Shown here piece after piece: positions 25,673 to 34,530 of a DNA stretch of 64,000 nt. Numbering within the stretch: the stretch's first letter is position 1; each line of letters opens with the position of its first letter. Source of the DNA: an uncultured Eggerthellaceae bacterium (lineage in GTDB: Bacteria > Actinomycetota > Coriobacteriia > Coriobacteriales > Eggerthellaceae); NCBI GenBank assembly GCA_944320405.1, contig CALUHI010000011.1, positions 1 through 64,000 of the forward strand. Direction: 5' to 3'. The translations under genes and the position numbers were made by a program. Under the pieces are notes generated by a model, which was given only the letters and a program-made list of their open reading frames with translations, was not told where the DNA came from and did no database searches.

Positions 25673-28359
25673 CGGATTTTCTGACGGCGCGGGGTCTGAC
25701 CTCGACGCCGTTTGATGCCAATCAAGAGGACGGTAGCGCCAAGGACGGCAAGCGCGCCTGCAGCAAGGATCGCCATTCGGGCATTTGTTCCGGTTTTATC
25801 GAAAGGCTCACCAGGTGTGGTGGGCTCTTCTATAACAGTGGGTTCGTCAGGTTTTTCCACCGTTACCGTTTGATCGGCGTCGTCGGGGTCGGCGTGTTCG
25901 AGAACGAGGGATCCCTCTTTGTCGTAAACCCATTCGTACATGACGATCATCTGGCCTCCCTCAAGCCCCCCGGTATTGCAAGGGGTCTGGACTTTCGTGG
26001 TGCCTTCTGCGGTTTCGGGCACGAAAAGCCCCTCTGCGCTTCCAAGCGCTGCGTCCAAGTTGCCTTCCGACACCTTGCTGGCATCTTCGCGAAGTATCGC
26101 TGCCGACACGATGCGGTATTCAGAGCCTGCTTCAAGATGGGTGTATTCGATGACGTCGTTGATCACCGTGTTGGCACTTCGCGAGATCATCGAGTCTCCG
26201 TCTTCAGCGTCGCTTGCCGTGGTGTCGATGGTTGGTTCAGGGAGGCGTAGATTGTCGATTGTTCCCAAATCAACGACGTGCTTGTCCCTTGTTATTTCAA
26301 TGCCGGTTAGCTTGACGAGCTCATGGCCTTCGTTGGCGCTGCAGGCAAGCTCTTCTACGGTATAGGTATCAAAGGGCAAAGCGCCCAGATCGTCGCGCGT
26401 CGGCGCCCCTGCCTCCATGCCGAACCACACGCCGCATTCGCTGTCGTAGGCGTTATTTTCCACGTTGTCATTGCCGTTGGTCTTTTGCGTGTGAGGGTTC
26501 CATGATGCCGCAGTCGATGCGTACCCGTTTGCGTCGGTTACGATGACATGGGCCTCGCCGGTGGTTTCCGATGCGATGCGGAACGGAATGCCTGCCATCT
26601 TGGCGTTTGTCAGCTCATCCGCCTTGATAAGTTCAAGGTCGCCGCGCTTCACTTGGTTTTTAAACGAGCGCCCACCGACCAGCTCTTCTATCTCTCCGTC
26701 TTGCTCTATCGAGAAAACGATGGAAAGATCGGTTCCCAGGTACCCTTCGGGTGCGTTCACTTCGGTGACGGAGTACGTGCCGTACGGCAGCAGGTCTTCT
26801 GCTGTGCGGGCGAAGCCTTCTTGATCGGTCTCGATGTCGCAAACCCAGCCGCCAGCGGGAACCTCTGCTCCGTCAATGAAGACCGCGTGGTCGCTTTCGT
26901 TGACGATTCTGAACACCGCGCCTTTAAGCGTTGCGCCGCCGAGCGCGCCTTCTCCGGTTTCGGCGTCGTTTTTGCCAATGATAACGCCACCGCGTCCGAC
27001 CTCGTTGGGAACGATGGGCGCATTGTAGCCGTTGACCTCACCGGAAAATCCCTCGGCCGTCACAGTAATGAGGTGTGTCGGAACGGGCTGGGGGAGCAGA
27101 TATCCTCTCGGTGCTGCAATTTCTGTGACAAGATAGGTTCCCAGAGGCAGTGTGCAAGCTCCGCCGATTCGGTACAGCTTGTCTCCGTCGACTTTATAGG
27201 AATCGTCGAGCCTGATGAATCCGTCGGAATCGGTTTCAAACACCCAACGGCGCACGGGCTGCGACGACGCTTCGGCGAGTTCGGGCGTGGCGTAGACGCT
27301 ATCGTAATACGCCACTTCAAACCGAGCGCCGGCCAACGACGCGGCGCCTTGCGGGAGGTTTCCCTTATCGCTGTAGGTGCGCTCTCCATCGTGTTTTCCC
27401 AACAGAAGCTGGGCGGTGTCTGTTTTCGGCACATCGCGAACGATTCCTCCGCTTGCTGCATTTGCAGTTCGCGTTTCCCCGCCGACGACTTGGGCGTCGT
27501 AGATTGCTTCATCGAGCTTGAAGCCTTCCGATGGCTTCATTTCGCGCACATAGTACATGCCTGCGGGCAGATTGCCCGAAGATGCCTTGCCTTCATCATC
27601 GGTGACGAGTACCTCCACGGCATTTTTGCGTACATCGGCATCGGCTTGCGATCGGAATATGCCGTATTCGGCACCGGCGAGGGAATACATGCGATTGTCG
27701 TTGGTGATCTCAGGTGCTGTGGAGTCCTTGTCGAGGGAAAGCCTACCCTCGTTCACCCAGTCTGCGTAAACGTAGGTCATGCCGGCGGTCGCCTGGTCGA
27801 ATTCGTCGTCCACCCAGGTACCGTTCACCCAGAAGATAAAGCAGGCATGGTAGACGCTTCCCTCCCACCATGAGTTCTCTTCGATAAGCAGCAGGTGGGC
27901 GTCTCGTTCGTGCGGGGAAGTTGCTTCATAGCCGCGTTGCGCGCAGTGCGCCGTGTCGGGAAGGGTGGTGAATTGGATTCCGTTGAGGTTCTCCAGCACA
28001 TGGATGTATCCGTATTTGAACTGCGACACGCCCCATCCGCGGAAATCGGCGGTTCCGAGCTGCTCTGCTTTGATGAAGCATTCAGGGTAGGGAAACGGTG
28101 CAGCGTCGTAACCCGGGCTGTGGGTCTTGCGGATGTCGCCCACGCGGATGTTCATTCCGGCTATCTTGTATGTTTGGGTGTAGTCGTCCCAGACGAAGTC
28201 GCCGTTTTCGAAAGGGTTTCCCTGGTTGACAGGCGTCGCCGCGCGGGCTTCGCTTGCAGCTGCCAAGGTGAACACGGGCATGAGTCCCGCAACGAGCAAG
28301 AGCGCGAGCAGGATACGCGGTGCTTTTTTGCGGCTTGCGATCTGATGCAACGATGCCAT
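25669..28359 (-). CDS. Large isopeptide-type (SpaA/VaFE-like) cell-wall-anchored surface protein
   Basis: An 896-residue secreted protein with a signal peptide (ILLALLLVAGLMPVFTLAAASEARAA). An N-terminal domain contains a Cys/Trp-rich region, then several Cna B/SpaA-like modules (AGAEYGIFRSQAD, AGARFEVAYYDS, KGAVFRIVNES, AGIPFRIASE, each followed by a YYVREMKPSEGF- or YSVTEVNAPEGY-type strand) and a final VaFE-like module (TVINDVIEYTHLEAGSEYRI). The C-terminal sorting signal is EPFDKTGT, then a hydrophobic span and RRR; it is a non-LPxTG variant. It overlaps the sortase gene by 4 bases, so the sortase is its likely partner. Start: the ATG at 28359 after GGAAGG. Confidence 0.85.
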   Translation of the reverse strand: MASLHQIASRKKAPRILLALLLVAGLMPVFTLAAASEARAATPVNQGNPFENGDFVWDDYTQTYKIAGMNIRVGDIRKTHSPGYDAAPFPYPECFIKAEQLGTADFRGWGVSQFKYGYIHVLENLNGIQFTTLPDTAHCAQRGYEATSPHERDAHLLLIEENSWWEGSVYHACFIFWVNGTWVDDEFDQATAGMTYVYADWVNEGRLSLDKDSTAPEITNDNRMYSLAGAEYGIFRSQADADVRKNAVEVLVTDDEGKASSGNLPAGMYYVREMKPSEGFKLDEAIYDAQVVGGETRTANAASGGIVRDVPKTDTAQLLLGKHDGERTYSDKGNLPQGAASLAGARFEVAYYDSVYATPELAEASSQPVRRWVFETDSDGFIRLDDSYKVDGDKLYRIGGACTLPLGTYLVTEIAAPRGYLLPQPVPTHLITVTAEGFSGEVNGYNAPIVPNEVGRGGVIIGKNDAETGEGALGGATLKGAVFRIVNESDHAVFIDGAEVPAGGWVCDIETDQEGFARTAEDLLPYGTYSVTEVNAPEGYLGTDLSIVFSIEQDGEIEELVGGRSFKNQVKRGDLELIKADELTNAKMAGIPFRIASETTGEAHVIVTDANGYASTAASWNPHTQKTNGNDNVENNAYDSECGVWFGMEAGAPTRDDLGALPFDTYTVEELACSANEGHELVKLTGIEITRDKHVVDLGTIDNLRLPEPTIDTTASDAEDGDSMISRSANTVINDVIEYTHLEAGSEYRIVSAAILREDASKVSEGNLDAALGSAEGLFVPETAEGTTKVQTPCNTGGLEGGQMIVMYEWVYDKEGSLVLEHADPDDADQTVTVEKPDEPTVIEEPTTPGEPFDKTGTNARMAILAAGALAVLGATVLLIGIKRRRGQTPRRQKIR

Positions 28360-28674
28360 GGCGACGTCCTTCCCATCGGCTGCGTCTTCTTGCACGGCGC
28401 CTTGATGGCATGCCGTGCCTTTGGGAAGGGCATTGTATCTGCGCCGTTCAACGTACGAGCCGTAAGAGCGTCGTCTGGATGCAGCGTCTATTGCCCGCCT
28501 GTTCCCTCTGGGGTGGGTCGTGATCCAATGCGGATCCAACGCAGATCTAACGCGGATTCAAGTGGTGCTCTATCGGCATGCGGAAACAGGGAAATGAGCT
28601 GCAGGCAAACAGCGCAGAAGCTGATGACGGGACGCATTTCCCGTTGTTTCAGGTGAGGTTACAGGGGGAAGAAG
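28360..28674. other. 315-base gap upstream of the surface protein gene
   Basis: No credible gene. It holds the leader of the surface protein gene and a four-unit 11-bp tandem repeat (28522-28565). It also carries the end of the transcript from the WecA/TagO-like gene. Confidence 0.6.
28522..28565. repeat. Four tandem 11-bp repeats upstream of the surface protein gene
   Basis: Units GATCCAATGCG, GATCCAACGCA, GATCTAACGCG and GATTCAAGTGG run head to tail with exact 11-base spacing, about one helical turn, 163 bases before the surface-protein start. They could be a repeated operator. Confidence 0.65.
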
Positions 28675-29823
28675 CTATTCCTCGCGAGGGGTTTCGTCTT
28701 CTTTGTCGCTGCTGTAGTACGTATGTCTTCTCGGGCGCGGGTTGTAGTGATGCTTCAAAACCGATCCAAGAAGCTTCAGGCGCACAATGAAAAACGCCGA
28801 CACGCCGAGCGCGAGCAGCGCGAATGGAATGCGCGCGGCGCCACACATCTCGGTGATGAAGATGGCGCATATGGCTAGGACGGCTGTCCAACCCCACATG
28901 ATGAGAACGGTCTTGCGCTGGCTGAATCCCTCGTTGAGCAGCTGGTGGTGGATGTGCCCGCGGTCTGCCTTCTGGATGGGCTGGTGAGCGCGAAGGCGGC
29001 GGATGATGGCCGCGGCGGTGTCGATGATGGGCACGCCCGCCACGATGATGGGTACGAACAGCGAAACGAACAACGCCGAACGTGCCGTGGCGAACAGAGA
29101 CACCACGCCTAGTCCCATGCCCAACAAAAGCGCTCCTGAGTCGCCCATGAAGATGGACGCCGGATAGAAGTTGTAGCGCAAAAATCCAATGCAAACGCCA
29201 ACCAACGCGACGCAGAAGAACGCAGCGTTAAAACGCATCGTGATGGTTGCGAAGACGAATATCGTCAACGCAGCGATAGCGGTAATGCCCGATGCGAGAC
29301 CGTCGAGGCCATCGATGAGATTGATGATGTTGGTGAACGCAACCAGGTAGAACACGGTGAGGGGATAGGCGATCCAGCCAAACGAGATGTAGCCGGAGCC
29401 AAAGGGGTTGTGCATGTTGTCCAGAAGCAGCCCGGATGCGGCAATGATGGATGCTGCAACGATTTGACCAGCAAGCTTGACGGGAGGCTTGAGGTCCCAG
29501 ATGTCGTCGGCGACGCCCACAAGGAAGATGGCGATCATTCCCAACGCGACGCCAGGGTAGGAAAGACGCGTTCCCAACGGCGTTTGCGGGGGAAAATACC
29601 AGCCAAAGAAGTTCACGCCGATGCATATGACCGCTATGGCGGCGACGAGTCCGCAAAACATCGCGACGCCGCCGAAGCGGGCGATGGGTATCTTGTTGAC
29701 GCGCCGGGCGCTGGGGTAGTCGACGGCGTTGATGCGGAATGCGATGAATCGCGCGGCAGGAACAAGGGCGACGGTCACGATACAGGCGACAAGCGCCACT
29801 ATGGCGAACTGGAGCCATATCAT
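28675..29823 (-). CDS. Undecaprenyl-phosphate sugar-1-phosphate transferase (WecA/TagO/MraY-like)
   Basis: A 382-residue polytopic membrane enzyme with about ten or eleven hydrophobic spans. It moves a sugar-1-phosphate, usually GlcNAc-1-P, from UDP-sugar onto undecaprenyl phosphate to begin a cell-surface polymer. The family motifs are VADDIWDLKPPVKLAGQ (metal-binding Asp pair), NLIDGLDGLASG, FMGDSGALLLG and the cytoplasmic RGHIHHQLL. MraY is less likely because the HIHH form is typical of WecA/TagO. The tail is basic. Start: the ATG at 29823 after AAAGGGGG. It is divergent from a glycosyltransferase gene. Confidence 0.92.
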   Translation of the reverse strand: MIWLQFAIVALVACIVTVALVPAARFIAFRINAVDYPSARRVNKIPIARFGGVAMFCGLVAAIAVICIGVNFFGWYFPPQTPLGTRLSYPGVALGMIAIFLVGVADDIWDLKPPVKLAGQIVAASIIAASGLLLDNMHNPFGSGYISFGWIAYPLTVFYLVAFTNIINLIDGLDGLASGITAIAALTIFVFATITMRFNAAFFCVALVGVCIGFLRYNFYPASIFMGDSGALLLGMGLGVVSLFATARSALFVSLFVPIIVAGVPIIDTAAAIIRRLRAHQPIQKADRGHIHHQLLNEGFSQRKTVLIMWGWTAVLAICAIFITEMCGAARIPFALLALGVSAFFIVRLKLLGSVLKHHYNPRPRRHTYYSSDKEDETPREE

Positions 29824-29898
29824 GCCGACGATCCCCCTTTCTGCAGTGTATTATTCGTCGGGGCGATGCTGACCGCGCAACGCCCTAACGAGTTATTC

Positions 29899-29904
29899 TA
29901 TAAT
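29899..29904 (+). promoter_or_regulatory. -10 box for the glycosyltransferase gene
   Basis: TATAAT 42 bases before the GTG start; -35 not clear. Confidence 0.5.
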
Positions 29905-29945
29905 ATGCCGCACGCTAGGTCGATGAAACTAATGGGAGCCTTTTG

Positions 29946-31007
29946 GTGCAACACATTCCTTGCATAAGCATCATTGTGCCCGTTTACGGGGTTGAGAAGT
30001 GGGTCGGCCGCGCTATTGAATCCGTTCAGGCACAGACATTCGCAGATTTCGAACTCATTCTCGTCGATGACGGAAGCCCCGACGACAGCGGCCGCATTTG
30101 CGAAGAATATGCCGTGCGCGATGAGCGCATCAAGGTCATACATAAGGAGAACGGAGGCGCTGCCAGTGCGCGCAACGCTGCAATTGGCATCGCGCGTGGT
30201 GAGTATCTGTTCTTCATGGACGCTGACGATTGGTGTGAGCCTTCCATGCTGGGGGATATGCATCTGCTCGCCGAGAAGCATGACCTCGACCTGCTCATAG
30301 CAGGCTTCTACATCGACACGTATTACAGCGATTCGAGGTTTTACCACGAGAAGAAAAGCTGCCCCGCGCGGATTTATGCCAGCCAGCAGGATTTTCGCTT
30401 GGATGCGCACAACCTCTTCGACAAAAACCAGCTGTATCCGCCGTGGAACAAGCTTTACCGTGCGGCGTATCTGCGCGAAAAGGGAATCGAGTTCCCCGAC
30501 ACCTGGTGGGACGACCTTCCGTTCAACTTGGCGGTCATCCGCGACGTTGAACGCGTGGGCGTCACCGATCAAGGGTATTACCACTTCCTGCGCGCTCGCG
30601 CGGAAAGCGAGAACACCCGCTATCGTCCAGGGACGTTCGAGAAACGCGAAGAGGAAGATGGCTGGATCAAGGAGCTTTATGCTCACTGGGGCATTGATAC
30701 CCCCGAGTCCCGTGAGTTTATCGCGCGGCGTCATGCCGAGCGCGTGCTGGGTTGCATCGAGGCGGTTACCAGCCGAGACTGCCCCTTGTCGACAGAAGAG
30801 CGCAAGGCGGAGGTTGAGCGCATGGTGATGGCGCCTTCCGTCCAGCAAGCTGCTGAGGCGGCCCGGCCCGGCTCGCTCATGCTCCGTCTCCTGTTTGCTC
30901 CGATCCGCATGCGCAAACCCGGCTTGATGATGCTTGAGAGTCGTTTCGTCTCATGGGTGAAGCGCAATTTCGTGGGCGTTTTTGCATTTTTGAAGGCGCA
31001 CCGCTAG
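29946..31007 (+). CDS. Family 2 glycosyltransferase
   Basis: A 353-residue GT-A fold enzyme: CISIIVPVYGVEKWVGRAIESV at the N-terminus, then LILVDDGSPDDSG, ENGGAASARNAAI and the DxD-type FFMDADDW. The C-terminal half has PWNKLYRAAYL and a late basic segment, which fits EpsH/WaaV-like transferases that act at the membrane. Donor and acceptor are unknown; a surface polysaccharide is likely given the divergent WecA/TagO-like gene. The start is the GTG at 29946 (GGGAG 7 bases before); a TTG one codon upstream is also possible. Confidence 0.88.
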   Translation: MQHIPCISIIVPVYGVEKWVGRAIESVQAQTFADFELILVDDGSPDDSGRICEEYAVRDERIKVIHKENGGAASARNAAIGIARGEYLFFMDADDWCEPSMLGDMHLLAEKHDLDLLIAGFYIDTYYSDSRFYHEKKSCPARIYASQQDFRLDAHNLFDKNQLYPPWNKLYRAAYLREKGIEFPDTWWDDLPFNLAVIRDVERVGVTDQGYYHFLRARAESENTRYRPGTFEKREEEDGWIKELYAHWGIDTPESREFIARRHAERVLGCIEAVTSRDCPLSTEERKAEVERMVMAPSVQQAAEAARPGSLMLRLLFAPIRMRKPGLMMLESRFVSWVKRNFVGVFAFLKAHR

Positions 31008-31027
31008 GCCGCTCTCCCTCAATTTCG

Positions 31028-31045
31028 GTGCTGCTAGCACTTTTT
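31028..31045 (+). terminator. Short terminator-like hairpin
   Basis: GTGCT-GCT-AGCAC followed by TTTTT, at the convergent end of the glycosyltransferase and the RNA methyltransferase. The stem has only 5 bp. Confidence 0.4.
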
Positions 31046-31969
31046 CTCGATGAGGGCTAAAAAGAACCCTTCGAACAAATCAGTGGGGCACACGACTGCC
31101 GCTTCGGGCAGGCGGCAGGGCAGAAGCGGCACGCCTTCGAGCAGCCCTTCTGGAAGAGGTGCAAGGTCGGCTTTCGATTTTGCCAGCACGCGTTCGAGAA
31201 CGCCTTCGTTTTCTTCCGCCAAGATGGAGCAGGTCGCATAGACAAGGGTGCCGCCTGGTGCGAGCACATCAAGCGCACGGCGCAAAAGGGCCTGTTGCGT
31301 CTTGACGCTGCGCGCAAGAAGCTCGTCGGAAAAGGAGCATTTGCGTGTATCCGGTCCAATGCGCACGGTGCCCGATCCGCTGCACGGTGCGTCGAGCAGA
31401 ATCTTGTCGAAGCGGAAGAACTCGTCGAGCTTGCGGGCATCGCATTCCATTACGTTGACACGTGGGGCGCCTTGTTTGGCCAGGTTGTAGCGCAGACGCT
31501 CGGCGCGCACGTGGTTTTTCTCGCAGGCGGTGATGAATGCGCCCCCACCCGAGAGCGCCGCCATGTGGCACGTTTTTCCGCCGGGCGCCGCCGCCATGTC
31601 CAAGATGTTCTCGTTGGGGCGGGGGTCGAGCGCGAGTGCAGGCAGCATGGCTGAAAGGCTCTGAAGGTACACTTCGCCCTTGTCGTAGGCGGACAGTGCG
31701 CGCACGGCGTCTTCGTGCGCGTTGCGGATGACGAACGCGTTGGCAAGTGCCGGAGCGGGTGCGGGCTCCCATGCGATGCCGGCTTCGTCTAGCTGGCTTG
31801 CAATGTCGTCGCGGCTCGCTTTGAGCGTGTTGGCGCGCAGCGTCGTCGGGCGCTGTGCTTTGAACCCGGCGCGGATGCGCGCAGCGGCTTCGCTGCTGTA
31901 CTGGGCGTCAATCCTGCGCGCAAGGCTTTCGGGGATTTCCGTTGGGGCGTTGTTCTGGTTGTCTGCCAT
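31034..31969 (-). CDS. RsmB/NOL1/NOP2-family RNA cytosine-C5 methyltransferase
   Basis: A 311-residue SAM-dependent enzyme that methylates C5 of a cytosine in rRNA or tRNA. SAM-binding motif I is NILDMAAAPGGKT; then DAPCSGSGTVR with the PC motif and YATCSILAEENEGV with the TC catalytic cysteine. The short N-terminal domain lacks an NusB-like module, so it is closer to RsmF/YebU or Trm4-type size than to E. coli RsmB. The exact target is unknown. Start: the ATG at 31969 after GAGGACA on the minus strand. Confidence 0.85.
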   Translation of the reverse strand: MADNQNNAPTEIPESLARRIDAQYSSEAAARIRAGFKAQRPTTLRANTLKASRDDIASQLDEAGIAWEPAPAPALANAFVIRNAHEDAVRALSAYDKGEVYLQSLSAMLPALALDPRPNENILDMAAAPGGKTCHMAALSGGGAFITACEKNHVRAERLRYNLAKQGAPRVNVMECDARKLDEFFRFDKILLDAPCSGSGTVRIGPDTRKCSFSDELLARSVKTQQALLRRALDVLAPGGTLVYATCSILAEENEGVLERVLAKSKADLAPLPEGLLEGVPLLPCRLPEAAVVCPTDLFEGFFLALIEKKC

Positions 31970-32028
31970 GGGGTGTCCTCGGTTGATGCATTGGTGCAAG
32001 CGGTCGGGCGTGGATGGTTTTGAGTGGC

Positions 32029-32502
32029 CTACGCCAGAACCTTGACCACGATCTTGCGGATGCGCTGCGCACGCCCTTCATGCGCAGAGGGGATGCAGCG
32101 GGGTTTGTGCGCGTCTTCGGGCGCCACTACCGCCAGGTCGCCCGGCCTGAGGACGATCTCGCTTTCCGGCGCGCCGAGAGCGGGGGAGTACAACCCACCG
32201 TCTCCCTCTTCATCGAAATCGCCTTCGGGCGCAAGCTCATCAAGCGGCGCGTACCACATCGACTCGACGCCATCGACCATGAACTGCACGTCGTAATAAC
32301 GCCGATGCGCTTCATAGAGGCGCTCGCCGGCCGGTGCCGTTTCGTATTCTTGCACGTTGGCGAACACCTCGTCGCCGTCGATGTCGATGCGTCCGACGGG
32401 AAGCGCACAGAGGTCGTCGCGCTCAAGGAACGCATAGGCTTTGCGGAAGCGCTCGGAGAGGTAATCGTGGGATTGCGCGTTTTTCAGAGGGGCTACCAGC
32501 AC
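32029..32502 (-). CDS. YhcH/YjgK/YiaL family (DUF386) protein
   Basis: A 157-residue cupin-like beta-sandwich protein. Characteristic segments are FANVQEYETAPAGERLYEAHRRYYDVQFMVDG and LRPGDLAVVAPEDAHKPRC, with conserved His and Glu positions that probably bind metal. Family members occur in sialic acid and other sugar-acid loci, often as suspected isomerases or mutarotases, but none of those genes is here. Start: a GTG at 32502 with AAAGG upstream. It lies 59 bases upstream of the methyltransferase gene on the same strand and may be co-transcribed. Confidence 0.85.
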   Translation of the reverse strand: MLVAPLKNAQSHDYLSERFRKAYAFLERDDLCALPVGRIDIDGDEVFANVQEYETAPAGERLYEAHRRYYDVQFMVDGVESMWYAPLDELAPEGDFDEEGDGGLYSPALGAPESEIVLRPGDLAVVAPEDAHKPRCIPSAHEGRAQRIRKIVVKVLA

Positions 32503-32543
32503 GATGGGCCTTTCTTCTTGAGATCGTTTGATGCGTTTCTGTA

Positions 32544-32570
32544 TTGTAGCGCCGGCGAAGCGGCTATACT
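32544..32570 (+). promoter_or_regulatory. Promoter of the patatin-like gene
   Basis: TTGTAG (32544-32549), 15-base spacer, TATACT (32565-32570). The -10 ends 7 bases before the ATG, which implies a leaderless message. Confidence 0.55.
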
Positions 32571-32577
32571 GCGGAGC

Positions 32578-33558
32578 ATGGATACTTCGAAATCATCACA
32601 AAGCCAAATGAAGAGCGCGGCATGCGCTGCAGGCTCGGTCAGCCTGCCGAAAGCTGCGCCGGATTTCGCCATCAACATTCCTGACGTCGCGCTCATCATC
32701 GAGGGCGGCGGAATGCGTGCGAGCTACACGGCGGGTGCCATGGTCACGCTTTTGCAGCGCAACCTCAACTTCGCGAACGTTTACGGCATCTCCGCCGGCT
32801 CGAGCCATTCGGTGAACTATGTGTCGCGCGACATTCCGCGAACCAAGGCGTCATTCGTTGATCTGGTGGACGATGCCAATTTCGGCGGCCTGCGCACGAT
32901 GGTCGAAGGGAAGGGCTACTTCAACGCCGCGCACCTCTACGAAGGTTTGGCTGAGCAGCTTCTGGGAACCGATGATGTGATGGCCTTTGATTGGGAGACG
33001 TTCGTTGCGAACCCTGCCGATTTGCACATCGAAGCCATCGACTGGGACACCGGCGAGACCGTTTCCTGGACGAAGAAGGACATGCCCGACGTGCGCGCCA
33101 TGGGCCTGCGGGTGCGGGCTTCCTCCACGATGCCGCTTTTCATGCCGCCCACTCGCGTTGACGGACGCGTCTACATGGACGGCGGCATGGGTTCGAGCTG
33201 GGGCATCTGCCTTGAGGCGGCTCGTCGCGACGGTTACGAAAAGTTTTTTATTGTGCGCACGCGTCCGCGCGGGTACCGCAAGAAGCCCTTGGGTGCCGGT
33301 GCGAAGGCGCTTATGAAAGCGGCGTTTCGCAAACATCCTGTTATTGCTGAGAGAACCATTGAACGCTGGCAGCCCTACAACGAGCTGTGTGACGAAATCG
33401 AGCAGCTTGAGAAATCTGGCTCCGCCTATGTGTTCTATCCCGAAACGATGGAGGTCTCGAACAAGGAGACTGACCGCGCCAAGTTGGAGGCAAGCTTCTT
33501 GCGCGGGCTCGCGCAGGCGCAGCGCGAAGCAGATGCGTGGGAGGAGTTCCTGCGATGA
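32578..33558 (+). CDS. Patatin-like phospholipase family protein
   Basis: A 326-residue lipid hydrolase of the RssA/YjjU group. The oxyanion glycine stretch is VALIIEGGGMRASYTAG, the nucleophile elbow is GISAGSS (GxSxG) and the catalytic Asp is in YMDGGMGSS. The substrate is likely a phospholipid or acyl ester in the cytoplasm; no signal peptide is seen. About 35 low-complexity residues precede the fold. Start: the ATG at 32578, only 7 bases after a -10 box. Its stop overlaps the ATG of the next gene (ATGA). Confidence 0.9.
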   Translation: MDTSKSSQSQMKSAACAAGSVSLPKAAPDFAINIPDVALIIEGGGMRASYTAGAMVTLLQRNLNFANVYGISAGSSHSVNYVSRDIPRTKASFVDLVDDANFGGLRTMVEGKGYFNAAHLYEGLAEQLLGTDDVMAFDWETFVANPADLHIEAIDWDTGETVSWTKKDMPDVRAMGLRVRASSTMPLFMPPTRVDGRVYMDGGMGSSWGICLEAARRDGYEKFFIVRTRPRGYRKKPLGAGAKALMKAAFRKHPVIAERTIERWQPYNELCDEIEQLEKSGSAYVFYPETMEVSNKETDRAKLEASFLRGLAQAQREADAWEEFLR

Positions 33559-34412
33559 CGGCGGTGGACCGCGAGGCTTTGGAGGCATGCGATGCGGGCG
33601 ATGCGCAGGCAGCCGAAGCGCGGCCCGAGGTGATGGAGCCGTGCGACGCCGCCGAGGCTTCTGCGGGGGATGCTTCCGAGAAACTTGAGCTGATCATGGG
33701 CGCCGATGGTCTTGCTCGCCTTGCTGCGGCGCATGTTGCCGTGCTGGGTTTGGGAGGTGTCGGCTCGAACTGCGTGGAAGCGCTTGCGCGCGGCGGCGTG
33801 GGGCATTTGTTTCTGGTTGATCGCGACATCGTGCAGGTGAGCAACATCAATCGGCAGGCAATCGCCTTCCGCAGCACGCTCGGGCAGCGCAAAGTGGATG
33901 TGGCGCGTGCGATGATCGCGGACATCAATCCGTCCGCCAAGGTGGAAACGCGTCATATGCTCGTACTGCGCGAGAATGTCGGTGCGCTGCTGGACGAGGC
34001 GCGCGCGTGGGCCGAGGCGGACGGTGGGACGCTTGACTACGTGGTTGATGCCATCGACACCGTGTCGACCAAGCTCGCGCTCGCCGAGATCGCCCAGGAG
34101 CGAGGCATTGCGTTGATCAGCAGCATGGGGGCGGCCAACAAGCTTCATCCCGAGGCGCTGCGCATCACCGATCTCTACGACACGGTGAACTGTCCGCTGT
34201 GTCGCATTATGCGCAAAGAGGGACGCAAGCGCGGCATTCGGCATTTGCGCGTGCTGTATTCAGCCGAGGAGCCGGTGCGCGTGCCGCCACGCGAGGGTGC
34301 CGCTCGCAGCGAACGGTCGAACCTGGGCACGGCATCGTTCATGCCTCCCATCATGGGCCAAATGATCGCCGGCGCCGTCCTCCGCGAACTCGCCCTCCTC
34401 GACAAAGCGTGA
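33555..34412 (+). CDS. tcdA: ThiF/MoeB-type E1-like enzyme, probably tRNA threonylcarbamoyladenosine dehydratase
   Basis: A 285-residue adenylating enzyme. The ATP-binding motif is VAVLGLGGVGSNCVEALARGGVG, then LVDRDIVQVSNINRQ, DYVVDAIDTVSTKL and the zinc/catalytic cysteine region CPLCRIMRKEGRKRG. These match TcdA (CsdL/YgdL), which cyclises t6A37 of tRNA to ct6A. About 45 residues, variable in sequence, precede the fold. Start: the ATG at 33555 after GGGAGGAG, overlapping the patatin stop. Its TGA touches palindromic repeat copy 1. Confidence 0.87.
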   Translation: MTAVDREALEACDAGDAQAAEARPEVMEPCDAAEASAGDASEKLELIMGADGLARLAAAHVAVLGLGGVGSNCVEALARGGVGHLFLVDRDIVQVSNINRQAIAFRSTLGQRKVDVARAMIADINPSAKVETRHMLVLRENVGALLDEARAWAEADGGTLDYVVDAIDTVSTKLALAEIAQERGIALISSMGAANKLHPEALRITDLYDTVNCPLCRIMRKEGRKRGIRHLRVLYSAEEPVRVPPREGAARSERSNLGTASFMPPIMGQMIAGAVLRELALLDKA

Positions 34413-34417
34413 CAGGC

Positions 34418-34443
34418 GTGACAGGGGACGGTCCTTCTGTCAC
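34418..34443 (+). repeat. REP-like palindrome copy 1 (forward)
   Basis: GTGACAG (34418-34424) and CTGTCAC (34437-34443) enclose GGGACGGTCCTT. It is followed by ATTTGGATAAT and preceded by a partial duplicate GCGTGACAG (34408-34415) that includes the tcdA stop. Confidence 0.9.
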
Positions 34444-34530
34444 ATTTGGATAATATGCGCTGAGGAAACCAGCTGATGCTTCTCTTTCTGCGCCGGGGAG
34501 CAAGTCTGCGACGGAAAGGACTAAGGCTCG

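Noticed and set aside
28522-28565. Possible attachment site or CRISPR remnant
   Set aside because: Units abut exactly without spacers and no integrase or cas gene is near.
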